A DNA stretch of 42,876 nucleotides. It comes from Acidobacteriota bacterium (GTDB lineage: Bacteria > Acidobacteriota > Thermoanaerobaculia > Multivoradales > JAHZIX01). A program made the position numbers and the translations under genes. The notes under the pieces are model-generated. The model saw nothing but the letters and a program-made list of their open reading frames with translations. It ran no database searches and was not told where the DNA came from. Every line of letters begins with the position of its first letter. The first letter of the stretch is position 1. Of this stretch, positions 34,537 through 42,875 are shown in pieces. The stretch lies in contig JAXHTF010000024.1 in NCBI GenBank assembly GCA_034211275.1, positions 12,501-55,376 of the forward strand, written 5' to 3'.

Positions 34537-37286
34537 AGCATTTCTTTGCAACCTTCACACTTCTGGCACTGGGCCTTACTGGCTCCCCTTTAGGAGCGCA
34601 GGATGTCGTCATCTTTTACGGGAATGGTGTGGCAACAAGCCCTGGGGAAGCAGAAAAGTCTCGACACGATCTCGAGCTGAAACTCCGAGAGCGCTTTCCC
34701 AGTTTGTCTGATGAAGAGTTCGATCGATTGGTCCAAGTCAGAACTAGCTACAACCAGTCCGCCTGCTGGAACGAGAACCAGGATGGCGGTGACCAAGGGG
34801 TTCGATTCTGCCTCAGAGACTTTCTCCAGGCCTCTCGTCAGGCACTCAATGCAGCTGGCCTGGCTGTCGGAGAGGCCACTCTCTGGCAGTACGTCCTAGG
34901 GGTGCTGTCAGCTCCGGTTGGCGTCCAAGAGATACTCGACCAACTCCTCTTTGTGCAATTCGCTGCCCCTGACCTACTCGAGCAGGACCTCGATGTACAT
35001 CGAAGTACCTATTCTTCCCTGATCTCCGGCGCACAGACTTCGGTACTCCTTGTGGCGCACAGCCAGGGCAATCTCTTTGGTAACGCTGTGTATCCGATTC
35101 TCGAGCCAGAGGAGCGCTCGCAGTTTCGGATGGTCTCTGTAGCGAGCCCCGCACCGGATCTCCTGGGCGACAGCTCGCCGATTGCAGCGTCGACCACCTT
35201 AAGGGAAGACCCCATCGACTTAGTCCCTGGCAATCTTCCATGGAATGTGACCAATGGTCTGGCCAGCACTCCGAAATTCGAGTACCACGACTTTGAGCAC
35301 TCTTACCTTGCGAGGACAGAGACACGAGCCAAGATCCTCGATGATATCGAGCGCCAACTAGCAAGCCTTGGAATAATCGAATTATTGTCACCAGGCACTT
35401 TGGTAGCGCTGAGAAGTGGTTCCTGGGATATCACGCGTATTGATCCAGGCTCAGGAAGTTCCGAGAACTGGATTACTCTCCCCTCAGGCTCATACTCAGG
35501 GCTTACCTTTGATCCTGACAGGGACTTGCTCTACACAGTCGAGACGGGTCTCGGAGAGCTTGTCGCTGTCAACACGACAGATCAGTCCATAACATTTGTA
35601 GGCTCACTAGGACTTGATCAAGAGCTACTGGACGGCATTGGCGACCTTACTTTTGGCCCTGGCAATAACCTCTTCGCGCTCGCGGAGGACAGCTCACTTC
35701 ACACACATCTACTCCGAATTGATCCGACTACAGGCCAGGCTAGCTTGCTCGGCGCGCCAAGTCCTGAAGGGCACAGTTCTCTCGAATACGATCCGGAGAC
35801 AGGCCGGATGCTCTCCTCCTACTCCTACCCGACGCTTGGCAACGCGCTCTCTCAGTTCGCTCCATTCTCAGGTAGTTGGGTAGGCCTGCGCCCCACGAAC
35901 GCTCCTAAACTAATTCTTCTAGCTGATCAGCCTGGAACCGGCGTACTCTACGGGCTAGCCGTGACCGAAGGCGGAGGTCAACCAGCTTGGTCACTCGGCT
36001 TACTTGACCCCACTGTGGGAACCTATGCCCCTCTCATCGATGGAGACTCCGCTCCGGACATAGTCGGGCTCACAATGGCCCGTCTGCCGCCTTCTGAGCA
36101 ACAGGCGCCACACCTCGCGTATCCTCCCGTGACGACAGATCTCTGTATGCAAACGACTCCTGCGCTCGGGGACGACGGCAGCCTCTATGCCGCTGCGTCT
36201 GAAATATGTATCTATGATGGATCGAGAGATGTAGGACTAGCCGCCTTTGACCCTTCGACTGGTGCGGTGCTCTGGGGGCCGTCCTTTCCGGAAGGTTGTG
36301 ACCGCTATGGCACGCAGCCGGCTCGCTTTGGTTATGTTGGCCCATCTATCGGAGCCAATGGTGTGCTCTACGCAGTAGGCGACTGGAATAGCTGTCTCAA
36401 CGGTCGCCTTGTCGCGATCAATTCGGATGACGGCTCTGTAAAGTGGGACCACGGAGACTGCCCTGGAGGAGGCAATACCTCACCCCACCCTCGGCAGGTT
36501 CCAGCTCTCGACGAGACGAGAAACGCTGTCCATTTCGGAGCTTCCCGTCTTTGCTCTACAGATATGGAATCAAGCGAGAATCTCTGGGACGTCGACGGAG
36601 CATACTTTATCGGCGGCAAAGGCTTGGTCATTGACAATAACGGTTCCGTTTACATGGGGACCCAAACATACACCACTAACAGACTGACCGCATTTACCAG
36701 CACTGGAGCACTCATCTGGGATCGCGGAGCTGGAGGTGCCAACTTTGGTCCAGAAATACAGGGACTTGCGAACGACACCCTAATTCTCCACCATCCTTCA
36801 CAACTCTATTCTCTTATCGGCTGGAACAGGGCCACCGGCCAAGAACGTTGGCGACATGAGGGCTTCTCAAGGCCAATCGTCGATGAAGCCGGACGCATTT
36901 ATGCTGGCGGGGTCGGCACGCCTGAAGTCCTTGCCCTAACAGCCGACGGAAATGAGGAGTGGCGAGTAACACTGCCTGAGGAGTTCTTACCACCCATTCT
37001 TATCGACTTCCTCGACAGCACTGGATTCGTGTATGCCAGAAGCGGCTCCTCACTCCTGGCGATCCGAACCGAGGACGGTGCTCTCGCTTGGAGCTTTGAA
37101 GCCGATGCCCGCCTGGATGTAGGAGCTGTTCTTGATGCTGATGGCAGAATTGTCCTATCAGACTCTCAGGCTATGCTCTACGTTCTAGACACGCGGCTCG
37201 ACTATGCTCAGTCCGAATGGCCGATTGCTCTCTATGCCAATAGACGGCATACGGCAAAGCAAGGCGATATCCTTGATCGCCCCTAG
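34533..37286 (+). CDS. Secreted lipase-like alpha/beta hydrolase fused to PQQ-type beta-propeller
   Basis: A 917-residue exported protein with signal MKHFFATFTLLALGLTGSPLG. Residues ~25-280 look like an alpha/beta hydrolase: VVIFYGNGV, the nucleophile elbow LLVAHSQGNLFGN with Ser177, acid candidates in REDPIDLVPG and His256 in DFEHSYLA. From ~300 onward come repeats of propeller type, first LYTVETGLGELVAVNTT-like blades and then PQQ/WD-like blades (GAVLWGPSF, GSVKWDHG, GALIWDRG, GQERWRHEG, GNEEWRVTL, GALAWSFEAD). GGAGGT lies five bases before the ATG. Acyl-ester hydrolysis is inferred; the substrate is unknown. The two-gene unit lies between the 562-bp repeats. Confidence 0.82.
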   Translation: MKHFFATFTLLALGLTGSPLGAQDVVIFYGNGVATSPGEAEKSRHDLELKLRERFPSLSDEEFDRLVQVRTSYNQSACWNENQDGGDQGVRFCLRDFLQASRQALNAAGLAVGEATLWQYVLGVLSAPVGVQEILDQLLFVQFAAPDLLEQDLDVHRSTYSSLISGAQTSVLLVAHSQGNLFGNAVYPILEPEERSQFRMVSVASPAPDLLGDSSPIAASTTLREDPIDLVPGNLPWNVTNGLASTPKFEYHDFEHSYLARTETRAKILDDIERQLASLGIIELLSPGTLVALRSGSWDITRIDPGSGSSENWITLPSGSYSGLTFDPDRDLLYTVETGLGELVAVNTTDQSITFVGSLGLDQELLDGIGDLTFGPGNNLFALAEDSSLHTHLLRIDPTTGQASLLGAPSPEGHSSLEYDPETGRMLSSYSYPTLGNALSQFAPFSGSWVGLRPTNAPKLILLADQPGTGVLYGLAVTEGGGQPAWSLGLLDPTVGTYAPLIDGDSAPDIVGLTMARLPPSEQQAPHLAYPPVTTDLCMQTTPALGDDGSLYAAASEICIYDGSRDVGLAAFDPSTGAVLWGPSFPEGCDRYGTQPARFGYVGPSIGANGVLYAVGDWNSCLNGRLVAINSDDGSVKWDHGDCPGGGNTSPHPRQVPALDETRNAVHFGASRLCSTDMESSENLWDVDGAYFIGGKGLVIDNNGSVYMGTQTYTTNRLTAFTSTGALIWDRGAGGANFGPEIQGLANDTLILHHPSQLYSLIGWNRATGQERWRHEGFSRPIVDEAGRIYAGGVGTPEVLALTADGNEEWRVTLPEEFLPPILIDFLDSTGFVYARSGSSLLAIRTEDGALAWSFEADARLDVGAVLDADGRIVLSDSQAMLYVLDTRLDYAQSEWPIALYANRRHTAKQGDILDRP

Positions 37287-37988
37287 ACAACCGACCTTGT
37301 TGAGGTTGAGCTTCTTTCGCAGGTGGAGCCCTTCTCCATCGCTAAAGAGAATCTCCCGCACCCGGGGATCCGTGAGGAACGCACCGACTTTGTTGAGCAC
37401 CGGCGCCGAGACGACGGCGCTGAAGCCGGTCGAGTACTTCCCGAACTCATACTGCCAGAAACGGCGCACCTGAGCATTCTCCACACCTCGTACGACATCC
37501 TCTCGGAAGCTCTTCTCGGTCAAGAGTCGTGGAATATCTGCGAAGGTTGAGCCTTCCCGCTCAAGGAGCGTGAAGACGACATTCCGCAGCACATGCTCAA
37601 GCCGCGGTCCCCAGCCTTCTGACCAGCTCTTCTTGAACACATCGACGATGCCGGCTGCAGCCAGAGGACGATGCTCCTCGGAGATGCCCCGAAGCGGGTT
37701 GAAGTGCCAGCGGGTGTCGGGATCGAGGTAGATGAGGTCGTCCTCGCGCCAGAGCGGGACGAGTTTGACCACCTCTTCGGCGAGGTCACCATGCGGGTCG
37801 AAGAGAACCGCGCCGTTGCCACGGGCGATGTCTTGGGCGAGGAGCGTCCTGAGAAGGGTGGTCTTGCCGACGCCGGTCTTGCCGATGAGGTAGGTGTGGT
37901 AGCGGCGGTCAAAAACCAGAAAGCGAAAAAGACGGTTGGCCCGCCTGTGATCTGCTTTACCGAAAATAAGTTCATCAATCAAAAGCAC
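37185..37988 (-). pseudogene. Truncated second copy of the TraD/HerA-like ATPase
   Basis: The reading frame gives 267 residues: a divergent N-terminus (ADHRRANRLFRFLVF versus VDHRGQAQRFTMFQK in copy 1), an identical middle from RRYHTYLIGKTGVGKTT to DPRVREIL, then a short divergent homologous stretch (GEGLHLR versus GVGLNLR). After ~37300 it runs antisense into the end of the lipase-propeller gene, so the C-terminal half, including Walker B, is missing. The start would be GTG 37988 with a weak ribosome site. It is almost certainly non-functional as an ATPase. Confidence 0.8.
37346..37907. repeat. 562-bp perfect direct repeat, copy 2
   Basis: Identical to 32792-33353 and in the same orientation. 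The two copies bracket 3,992 bp carrying the secreted pair. Recombination between them would delete that cargo and leave a full-length ATPase gene with copy 2's N-terminus. Confidence 0.9.
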
Positions 37989-38074
37989 CTATGATGGTAG
38001 CAAAAGCTACCCTGGGCTCAAGACTAAAAGGATTGCCGAGACCGACGAGAGGCAGCCGAGACAGACTCACCACA

Positions 38075-38920
38075 CTAATACTGGCGGATATCAACCAGCG
38101 GCCTTTGAGAACTATCCGAGAGCGGCACTGCAACATTGACGACTTCCATGCCAGAAAGCCCATATATTGCATGGGCAATCTTCGTTCCGGTGACGACTGG
38201 TCCCCAGCATTGACGAGGAAAGATATTAACAAAAACATCCACGGACCGCTCACTCAGCCGCCTGAGAAGCTCCACAATCTCCCCGGAGCAGCTAGTAGCA
38301 CCACAGTAGAGTAGACATTGTTCGGAGCCATCTTCATCTACATAGGATATAACTGGATCCCCTGTGGGCAGAAAGCGCTTAACAAGAGAAGCTTCAGCTG
38401 CCTCATCCTCATCGAAAAGACCGGAAATTGATCTATTAAGATCTCTCCGAAGATCTGTCTCGGAGAACATCCACTTGTCCGGACGATTTCTAAAAACAAC
38501 TGCATCAGACAAGCCACAGGAGGAAAGGATGGTACTATGAAGAGACGGGATCTTCTGACTAGCACTGTAGTACTGGCGCCGCATGTAGTCGGCTAGCCGC
38601 GCCTCAGCTCTACGATTACCTAGGCCTAGCTCAAGGAACTGCCAGTCATTGACGAGTACCAAAAGTTCAACATCGCGACTAGACAAAGAGCTACCCAGAG
38701 CCTCACAAGCGGAAAGCCAAGTACTCTTAGAAAATTGAGAGAACTGCGCGAGAAGGGGAAGTTCACCACAATCAACAAGAACTTCCGAAGCTCTTGCATT
38801 CTCTCCTGGGACGAGGATGAAATGCCCAGCCTGAACGACACAGCTCTTCTCCTCCTTGGTAGCAAGCAAACTAGTGAGCCAAGCAGAGAGACCGGCTTTC
38901 TCTCGCAATGTGTCAAGCAT
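38075..38920 (-). CDS. Unknown cytosolic protein of the GAF-SSS operon
   Basis: A 281-residue soluble protein with no signal or membrane segment. Noticeable stretches are VELLVLVNDWQFLELGLGNR, YMRRQYYSASQKIPSLHSTI and CLLYCGATSCSGEIVELLRR, with an alternating alpha/beta pattern. I recognise no family or catalytic motif. It is the last gene of the minus-strand run, 45 bp after the symporter gene. ATG 38920 has only a weak ribosome site. Codon and base use is clearly AT-richer than in the core, indicating acquisition. Confidence 0.72.
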   Translation of the reverse strand: MLDTLREKAGLSAWLTSLLATKEEKSCVVQAGHFILVPGENARASEVLVDCGELPLLAQFSQFSKSTWLSACEALGSSLSSRDVELLVLVNDWQFLELGLGNRRAEARLADYMRRQYYSASQKIPSLHSTILSSCGLSDAVVFRNRPDKWMFSETDLRRDLNRSISGLFDEDEAAEASLVKRFLPTGDPVISYVDEDGSEQCLLYCGATSCSGEIVELLRRLSERSVDVFVNIFPRQCWGPVVTGTKIAHAIYGLSGMEVVNVAVPLSDSSQRPLVDIRQY

Positions 38921-38965
38921 CTTAACTCACTATCCTTCGAGCTTCCGCTTTAAGAGGCAGAGCAT

Positions 38966-40339
38966 TCATTTCCGCACTACTCGTCCCAGCACATAACCGA
39001 CTAGGCACCCACCAAGGCTTCCAGCAAAGCCCCACAGCAGAGAAACCTCAGAAGGGAAGCCTGCAACTTGGAGCGAGCCTGCAACCACAGCTCCACTCAA
39101 AATCGAAAGGAATCCTGACCAACGCGATGTCGGGAGACCGAACAGGGCCCATAACAATGCAGGAACAACAGAGGGCGCCCAGATCGCATAACAGATCAAC
39201 AGACCATCAATTATCGTCGGAGCGATCAGAGCAAGCACGATGGCTGCACTGCCCATAAAAATTGTAATCGAGCGACTCCAGAGAATGGCCTTTTTGTCAT
39301 CTTCTGAGATAGCCCGAGGAGCTAGGTCTCTTACAAAAGCGACAGCCCCTGCATTAAGAACAGACTCCTGGCTAGACATCACGATCGCGGCAAAGCCTAC
39401 TACGAGCAGGCCTAGTAGACCTACGGGCAGAACCTCCTGAGCGGCGGCCATGAGTATGCCATCCGGAGAAACTGTCGAAGGAACTACGCTCGTCGCCAGA
39501 ACTCCAACCGAAACCATCAGGAAAAACCAGCCCACAGAGAACATTCCGGCTCCGACAAATCCCCAACGAGAAGCTCCCCCACTTTCGGCAGCGAGGGCGC
39601 GATTTGCGTAAGGTGGTATGAGCATTTCACCGAAAAAGAGTGATAGAGCTAGCCCGATTAATGGGATAGCTCCCATAGAGCGAAGCTGGGAGGGGACCTC
39701 CTGGATCCCGATTGTCAACTGAGAGACATCTGTCCGCGGATCGTGCAATAAGAATGAAACCAGGAAAATGGCGCTTATAACGATAAGTGCGAACTGAACA
39801 GCCTCTGTCAAGATAACCGCCTTTAGCCCGCCAGTGGTCGTATACAGAACGCCAACAACAGTAATAAGCAGAACGCCCACAAGAAGCGGATAGCCGAGGG
39901 CTCCACTGAGCACCGCCCCGCCAGCTCTAGCCATAACCGAAGCGAACCCGACGCATAGGCCAACAGAGATTACCCCTGTGACGAACTTTGCCTCTTTCCC
40001 GTAGTGAACTCTGATCACATCTCCTATGGTCTTCGCCCGGTCATAACCGTGAAGTCTGCTAGCGAAAAAGATCCCAACCACGATGGTTTGGAGAGAGAAG
40101 AAGGAGAAAATCACCAGATAGAGAAACCCCGTCCCGGCACCTTGGCTCGCCAGCCCTAACGAGTAACCAGGGCCAATGTATGTCGCGCAGAGGCTTGCCG
40201 CGACAAGCACCAGAGGAACTCTCTTGCTAGCTATTGCATACTCAGAGAATGTTCCAATTCGTCGCACTATAAGCCCAAAGATCACCAGACCGACAAAGTA
40301 AAGAGCAATAACCGCTAGGTCTCCGTAGTTAAGTTGCAC
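38966..40339 (-). CDS. Sodium:solute symporter family transporter
   Basis: A 457-residue inner-membrane transporter with about 13 hydrophobic segments. LALVLVAASLCATYIGPGYS-like TM2 region, GDVIRVHYGKEAKFVTG, VLYTTTGGLKAVILTEAVQF and GFAAIVMSSQESVLNAGAVA are SSS-family signatures; the T-T-G-G-L-K-A-V-x-x-T-E loop is particularly diagnostic. The substrate cannot be told. The start is GTG 40339, with GGAGGA seven bases upstream. It begins 20 bp after the GAF-like gene and precedes an unknown gene, so all three are one operon from the promoter at 41896-41924. Confidence 0.88.
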   Translation of the reverse strand: MQLNYGDLAVIALYFVGLVIFGLIVRRIGTFSEYAIASKRVPLVLVAASLCATYIGPGYSLGLASQGAGTGFLYLVIFSFFSLQTIVVGIFFASRLHGYDRAKTIGDVIRVHYGKEAKFVTGVISVGLCVGFASVMARAGGAVLSGALGYPLLVGVLLITVVGVLYTTTGGLKAVILTEAVQFALIVISAIFLVSFLLHDPRTDVSQLTIGIQEVPSQLRSMGAIPLIGLALSLFFGEMLIPPYANRALAAESGGASRWGFVGAGMFSVGWFFLMVSVGVLATSVVPSTVSPDGILMAAAQEVLPVGLLGLLVVGFAAIVMSSQESVLNAGAVAFVRDLAPRAISEDDKKAILWSRSITIFMGSAAIVLALIAPTIIDGLLICYAIWAPSVVPALLWALFGLPTSRWSGFLSILSGAVVAGSLQVAGFPSEVSLLWGFAGSLGGCLVGYVLGRVVRK

Positions 40340-40359
40340 AGGTAAGTCCTCCAGTGTTC

Positions 40360-41847
40360 CTAATCTTGCTCTCGCAAAAGGAATCGCTCAAGCAGGCATC
40401 TTGAGTGTTTATAAGGAAAGTGGGTGTTCAGCCTGAAACCCTTCGGGAGCGGATCGAGACGCGCATCAAGATGATCCTCATCGAGCATGTAAATGCGACT
40501 AACCTGGTGCGATGAGGTTTTGCTGTTCGCCCGTCCCGCAATCTCATCCGCATCCGGCAGAGGGGACACTGACCGAAGAGTTGCATAGCGATCTCTCAGA
40601 CCGTTCTGCTCAAACGGGTCGTCTTTCTCGCCCAGGCTGCTTATAACCCCACTTACCAAGTCTTTATAGCGCTTTGGATTACTGAAGACATAGGCGGAAC
40701 CTTCACGCTCATCTAGCGTCGCTATGCCCCGAGGAATGATGAGAGCAAAGTTGCTACCAACGAGACTAGAAGTTCGCCTCAAGCGGTGTTTATCCAGGCT
40801 AGGGTTCGAGGGGGTCCTTCCGGCCAGATAAAGAGGATTCCCGGCACACCTCAGAATCGCACTTCCGATTGCCATTAGGAGACGAGACTTGGCGAATTCG
40901 CTAAGCTCTACGTCAAAGCTATATTTGAGTACGCTAGCTAGATCACGGAGCGCTTGGTCGAGAAGCTGGTTCAGATTCAATGGTTCATCGGCCGAGTGAA
41001 GGTGGAGGCTTGGGGCAGACCAGCCGTGCAGCTCGAAGACCTCTGTGAGAGATAGCTCGCTGCCACCATAAAGTTGAATTAGGCGGGCACATACCGGGTC
41101 GTAGGGATAAAACCAGTGGTGCGACAAGACAAAAGAAGTAGCCAAACGGTGACAAAAGTCTCGGACTGATGGCGTTAAAGACTGTCCCTCCTGAGTCTGA
41201 GCTAATTGCTGCAGAAGATCTCGGCTGTCACGATCCCTCAAACACAGGAAGATACCTGCTCTCAGCTGAAGCAACTTTTTGGCTGCGAACAGCGAGGCGT
41301 GTATAGCGTCATCCTCCTGGCTACGAATTGCTTCCTCACTAGCATCTAGAAGGTAAACCACACCCAAAACGGGAATCCGCTTGTCTCTTAGCGAACTAGC
41401 TGCTGGCGCGATGCTGAGGTGCCCGATTGAGGCACCTTGTGGCGGCCGGTCAGGGTCGTCCCATGCCAGATTGGGGTAACGGCGTCGCTCAAGCGCAACT
41501 TGTGCCCTTCGGTCAGATTGGGCACTTTCGTTGGCAAAATCCTCTTGGACATCCTTTTCAATTTTGGAAACACGTAGCCGAAGTCTTGATGCATCGTCAG
41601 CGTTCCTCACGAAGGACCCCGTCGATCCAGCTTGCACAGACTGAACGACGCGATCCTGTGGCCAATCGTCGGCTCTAGCTCCGATGTCTAGAAGCTCTCC
41701 CCCTGCAGGGGTGGGATGAAAAGCCAACACCGATATCCGCTGGTCAGGGCACATGTACCCGGAGAACGCCTCCCTCATCTTTTTCTCTTCATCGTGTCGG
41801 TAGCGCTGCCCATATTGCAGCAGTCGTTCCTGAATGAGCTTGAACAT
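40360..41847 (-). CDS. Unknown protein with GAF-like segment, first gene of symporter operon
   Basis: A 495-residue cytosolic protein. Residues ~35-200 have a GAF-like layout: VLAFHPTPAGGELLDIGARA, GSTGSFVRNADDA, then HLSIAPAASSLRDKRIPVLG followed by VVYLLDASEEAIRSQEDDAI and a closing helix. The remainder is unlike anything I recognise (FVLSHHWFYPYDP, YAVFSNPKRYKDL-like and HFPYKHSRCLLERFLL segments). ATG 41847 has GGAG five bases upstream. A sensory role feeding the symporter or the third gene is inference. The low-GC codon use matches the rest of this operon. Confidence 0.72.
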   Translation of the reverse strand: MFKLIQERLLQYGQRYRHDEEKKMREAFSGYMCPDQRISVLAFHPTPAGGELLDIGARADDWPQDRVVQSVQAGSTGSFVRNADDASRLRLRVSKIEKDVQEDFANESAQSDRRAQVALERRRYPNLAWDDPDRPPQGASIGHLSIAPAASSLRDKRIPVLGVVYLLDASEEAIRSQEDDAIHASLFAAKKLLQLRAGIFLCLRDRDSRDLLQQLAQTQEGQSLTPSVRDFCHRLATSFVLSHHWFYPYDPVCARLIQLYGGSELSLTEVFELHGWSAPSLHLHSADEPLNLNQLLDQALRDLASVLKYSFDVELSEFAKSRLLMAIGSAILRCAGNPLYLAGRTPSNPSLDKHRLRRTSSLVGSNFALIIPRGIATLDEREGSAYVFSNPKRYKDLVSGVISSLGEKDDPFEQNGLRDRYATLRSVSPLPDADEIAGRANSKTSSHQVSRIYMLDEDHLDARLDPLPKGFRLNTHFPYKHSRCLLERFLLREQD

Positions 41848-41895
41848 CGCTTCTCCAGACGAAGTGTAGTTCCCGCGAACTAGTGATTTCCAGAG

Positions 41896-41924
41896 AAGGT
41901 ATCCCGTCGAAATTTAGAGGTCAA
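41896..41924 (-). promoter_or_regulatory. Promoter of the GAF-SSS operon
   Basis: On the minus strand TTGACC (41919-41924) and TACCTT (41896-41901) are 17 bp apart. The predicted start is ~40 nt before ATG 41847. It implies that the structured RNA further upstream is a separate unit. The 41848-42374 gap otherwise holds that RNA and no convincing gene. Confidence 0.5.
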
Positions 41925-42114
41925 ATGTGTGCCCTAGATTTTTCTCCTCAATGTGTAGAGGAGATAAGGGGGTTGCATTTCGGATCACAATATCGATGCA
42001 AAGGAATATGTCGACTTCCAAACGCTGAGCCTGGAAACTTGCCATACCCCGAACCGGAAGTTTCGGAGGTACTCGAGAACCAGCTGCTCAGAGATGAGCT
42101 ATTAAGGAGGTGTT

Positions 42115-42226
42115 AAAAAGGCCGGTACCGCGGAAAGTTGCGTCCTTCCCTGAGTACCGGCCACGAGCCCAGCAAGCTGGACACGACACGCTTACGAGTT
42201 CAAAGTTTCAAGAAGGACCCGTAAGC
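42115..42226 (-). ncRNA. Probable ~112-nt structured small RNA
   Basis: On the minus strand a -10/-35 pair (42233-42261) predicts transcription from 42226, which is the first base of a 7-bp stem GCTTACG/CGTAAGC (42220-42226 with 42190-42196). A short CCAG-CAAG-CTGG-type hairpin follows (42169-42180). Then a 9-bp GC-rich hairpin GGCCGGTAC/GTACCGGCC (42154-42162 with 42120-42128) runs straight into five U residues (42115-42119), a textbook terminator. The terminator loop itself contains GGAA/TTCC that can pair. No open frame fits. No known RNA family is recognised. Confidence 0.55.
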
Positions 42227-42232
42227 ATCTCT

Positions 42233-42261
42233 ATGCTAACAACTTAGAGCAAATCGGACAA
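42233..42261 (-). promoter_or_regulatory. Promoter of the small RNA
   Basis: TTGTCC (42256-42261) and TAGCAT (42233-42238) on the minus strand are 17 bp apart, each about 4/6 to consensus. A perfect TTGACAGCGGTCAA-type inverted repeat (TTGAC-N4-GTCAA) lies just upstream and may be a regulator site. Confidence 0.4.
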
Positions 42262-42374
42262 TATTGACAGCGGTCAATTCTTATACCTCAGCTTGGCGGG
42301 CTCCTGCTGAAAGAGGACGCGAAATCGCCCCACCGGGCGGTATCCAGCATGCACCCTTACAGAAGGAGCAGAAA

Positions 42375-42533
42375 ATGCGACGACTGCAAGAGGTAGTGTC
42401 GCGGCTCAAGGAGCCCACTCACGGAGCGAGGTCTCGCTTGCAGTGGGTGGCTAGGAAGGCTGCGGGACGTATCCTCTCAACGCTGGTTGACGATGCCCTC
42501 GAGCATTTGCTCAGCCTCCTCTTCCCCTCCTAA
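42375..42533 (+). CDS. 52-aa basic amphipathic protein
   Basis: A 52-residue peptide: MRRLQEVVSRLKEPTHGARS, then RLQWVARKAAGRILSTLVDD, ending LEHLLSLLFPS. It is basic at the N-terminus and hydrophobic/amphipathic at the C-terminus. AAGGAG lies seven bases before ATG 42375, and a strong terminator follows the stop by seven bases, so it is a complete small transcription unit. No family is recognised; the amphipathic end would allow membrane contact, as in small toxins, but that is not shown. Confidence 0.6.
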   Translation: MRRLQEVVSRLKEPTHGARSRLQWVARKAAGRILSTLVDDALEHLLSLLFPS

Positions 42534-42539
42534 CAGGCT

Positions 42540-42580
42540 AGCCCCTGCCTCTCATCCCACGAGGGGCAGGGGCTTTTTCA
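42540..42580 (+). terminator. Rho-independent terminator after the 52-aa gene
   Basis: A 10-bp stem AGCCCCTGCC / GGCAGGGGCT (42540-42549 with 42565-42574) is followed by TTTTT on the plus strand. Confidence 0.85.
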
Positions 42581-42742
42581 AGTCTTTTGCAAACCTTGGG
42601 CCACCGAGAACGGAACTGAGACCATCAAGCTCCCTCCTTCCCACGCCTGCCGCTTCCCCGGCAGCCACGGCTGGAGCTCAGGGAACCGCTCCACCACCAA
42701 GCAGGCAAGCTCGTGCTTGCTCTTAGCGCCCCACTTTTTCAT
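42578..42742 (-). CDS. Possible 54-aa protein
   Basis: On the minus strand ATG 42742 opens a 54-residue frame: MKKWGAKSKHELACLVVERF, then PELQPWLPGKRQAWEGGSLM, ending SVAQGLQKT. It overlaps the end of the upstream partial frame, as tandem genes do, but has no good ribosome site and no recognised family. It ends inside the U-tract of the convergent terminator. Weakly supported. Confidence 0.3.
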   Translation of the reverse strand: MKKWGAKSKHELACLVVERFPELQPWLPGKRQAWEGGSLMVSVPFSVAQGLQKT

Positions 42743-42875
42743 CACCCAAACCCAAACCTATGCCGCCGTTATTCCTGCCGCCGCCAAGCCTTGAAGAATT
42801 TTCAGCTGTTTGATTGTTGTATTGCAGTTCACTGCTCTTGTTATTTCTTCCCAGTTGGGGAGAATTACTGGATTC
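42723..42875 (-). CDS. C-terminal end of a gene running in from the right edge
   Basis: The minus strand is open from the window edge to TAA at 42723-42725, giving 50 residues of Asn/Gly/Ser-rich low complexity (ESSNSPQLGRNNKSSELQYN, then LGGGRNNGGIGLGLGDEKVG). The composition fits a flexible C-terminal tail; the gene itself is outside the window. Apart from these two minus-strand frames nothing is seen in 42581-42876. Confidence 0.3.
   Translation of the reverse strand, partial: ESSNSPQLGRNNKSSELQYNNQTAENSSRLGGGRNNGGIGLGLGDEKVGR

Noticed and set aside
41883-42116. Plus-strand 77-codon frame, or 63 codons from an internal ATG
   Set aside because: It overlaps the operon promoter and the small RNA terminator, has weak ribosome-site spacing and no family resemblance; left out of the gene list.
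42120-42162. Cyclic-di-GMP-I riboswitch (GACGCAA near the terminator)
   Set aside because: The short match is inside a terminator loop, the conserved tetraloop/receptor parts are missing, and the downstream operon has its own promoter.
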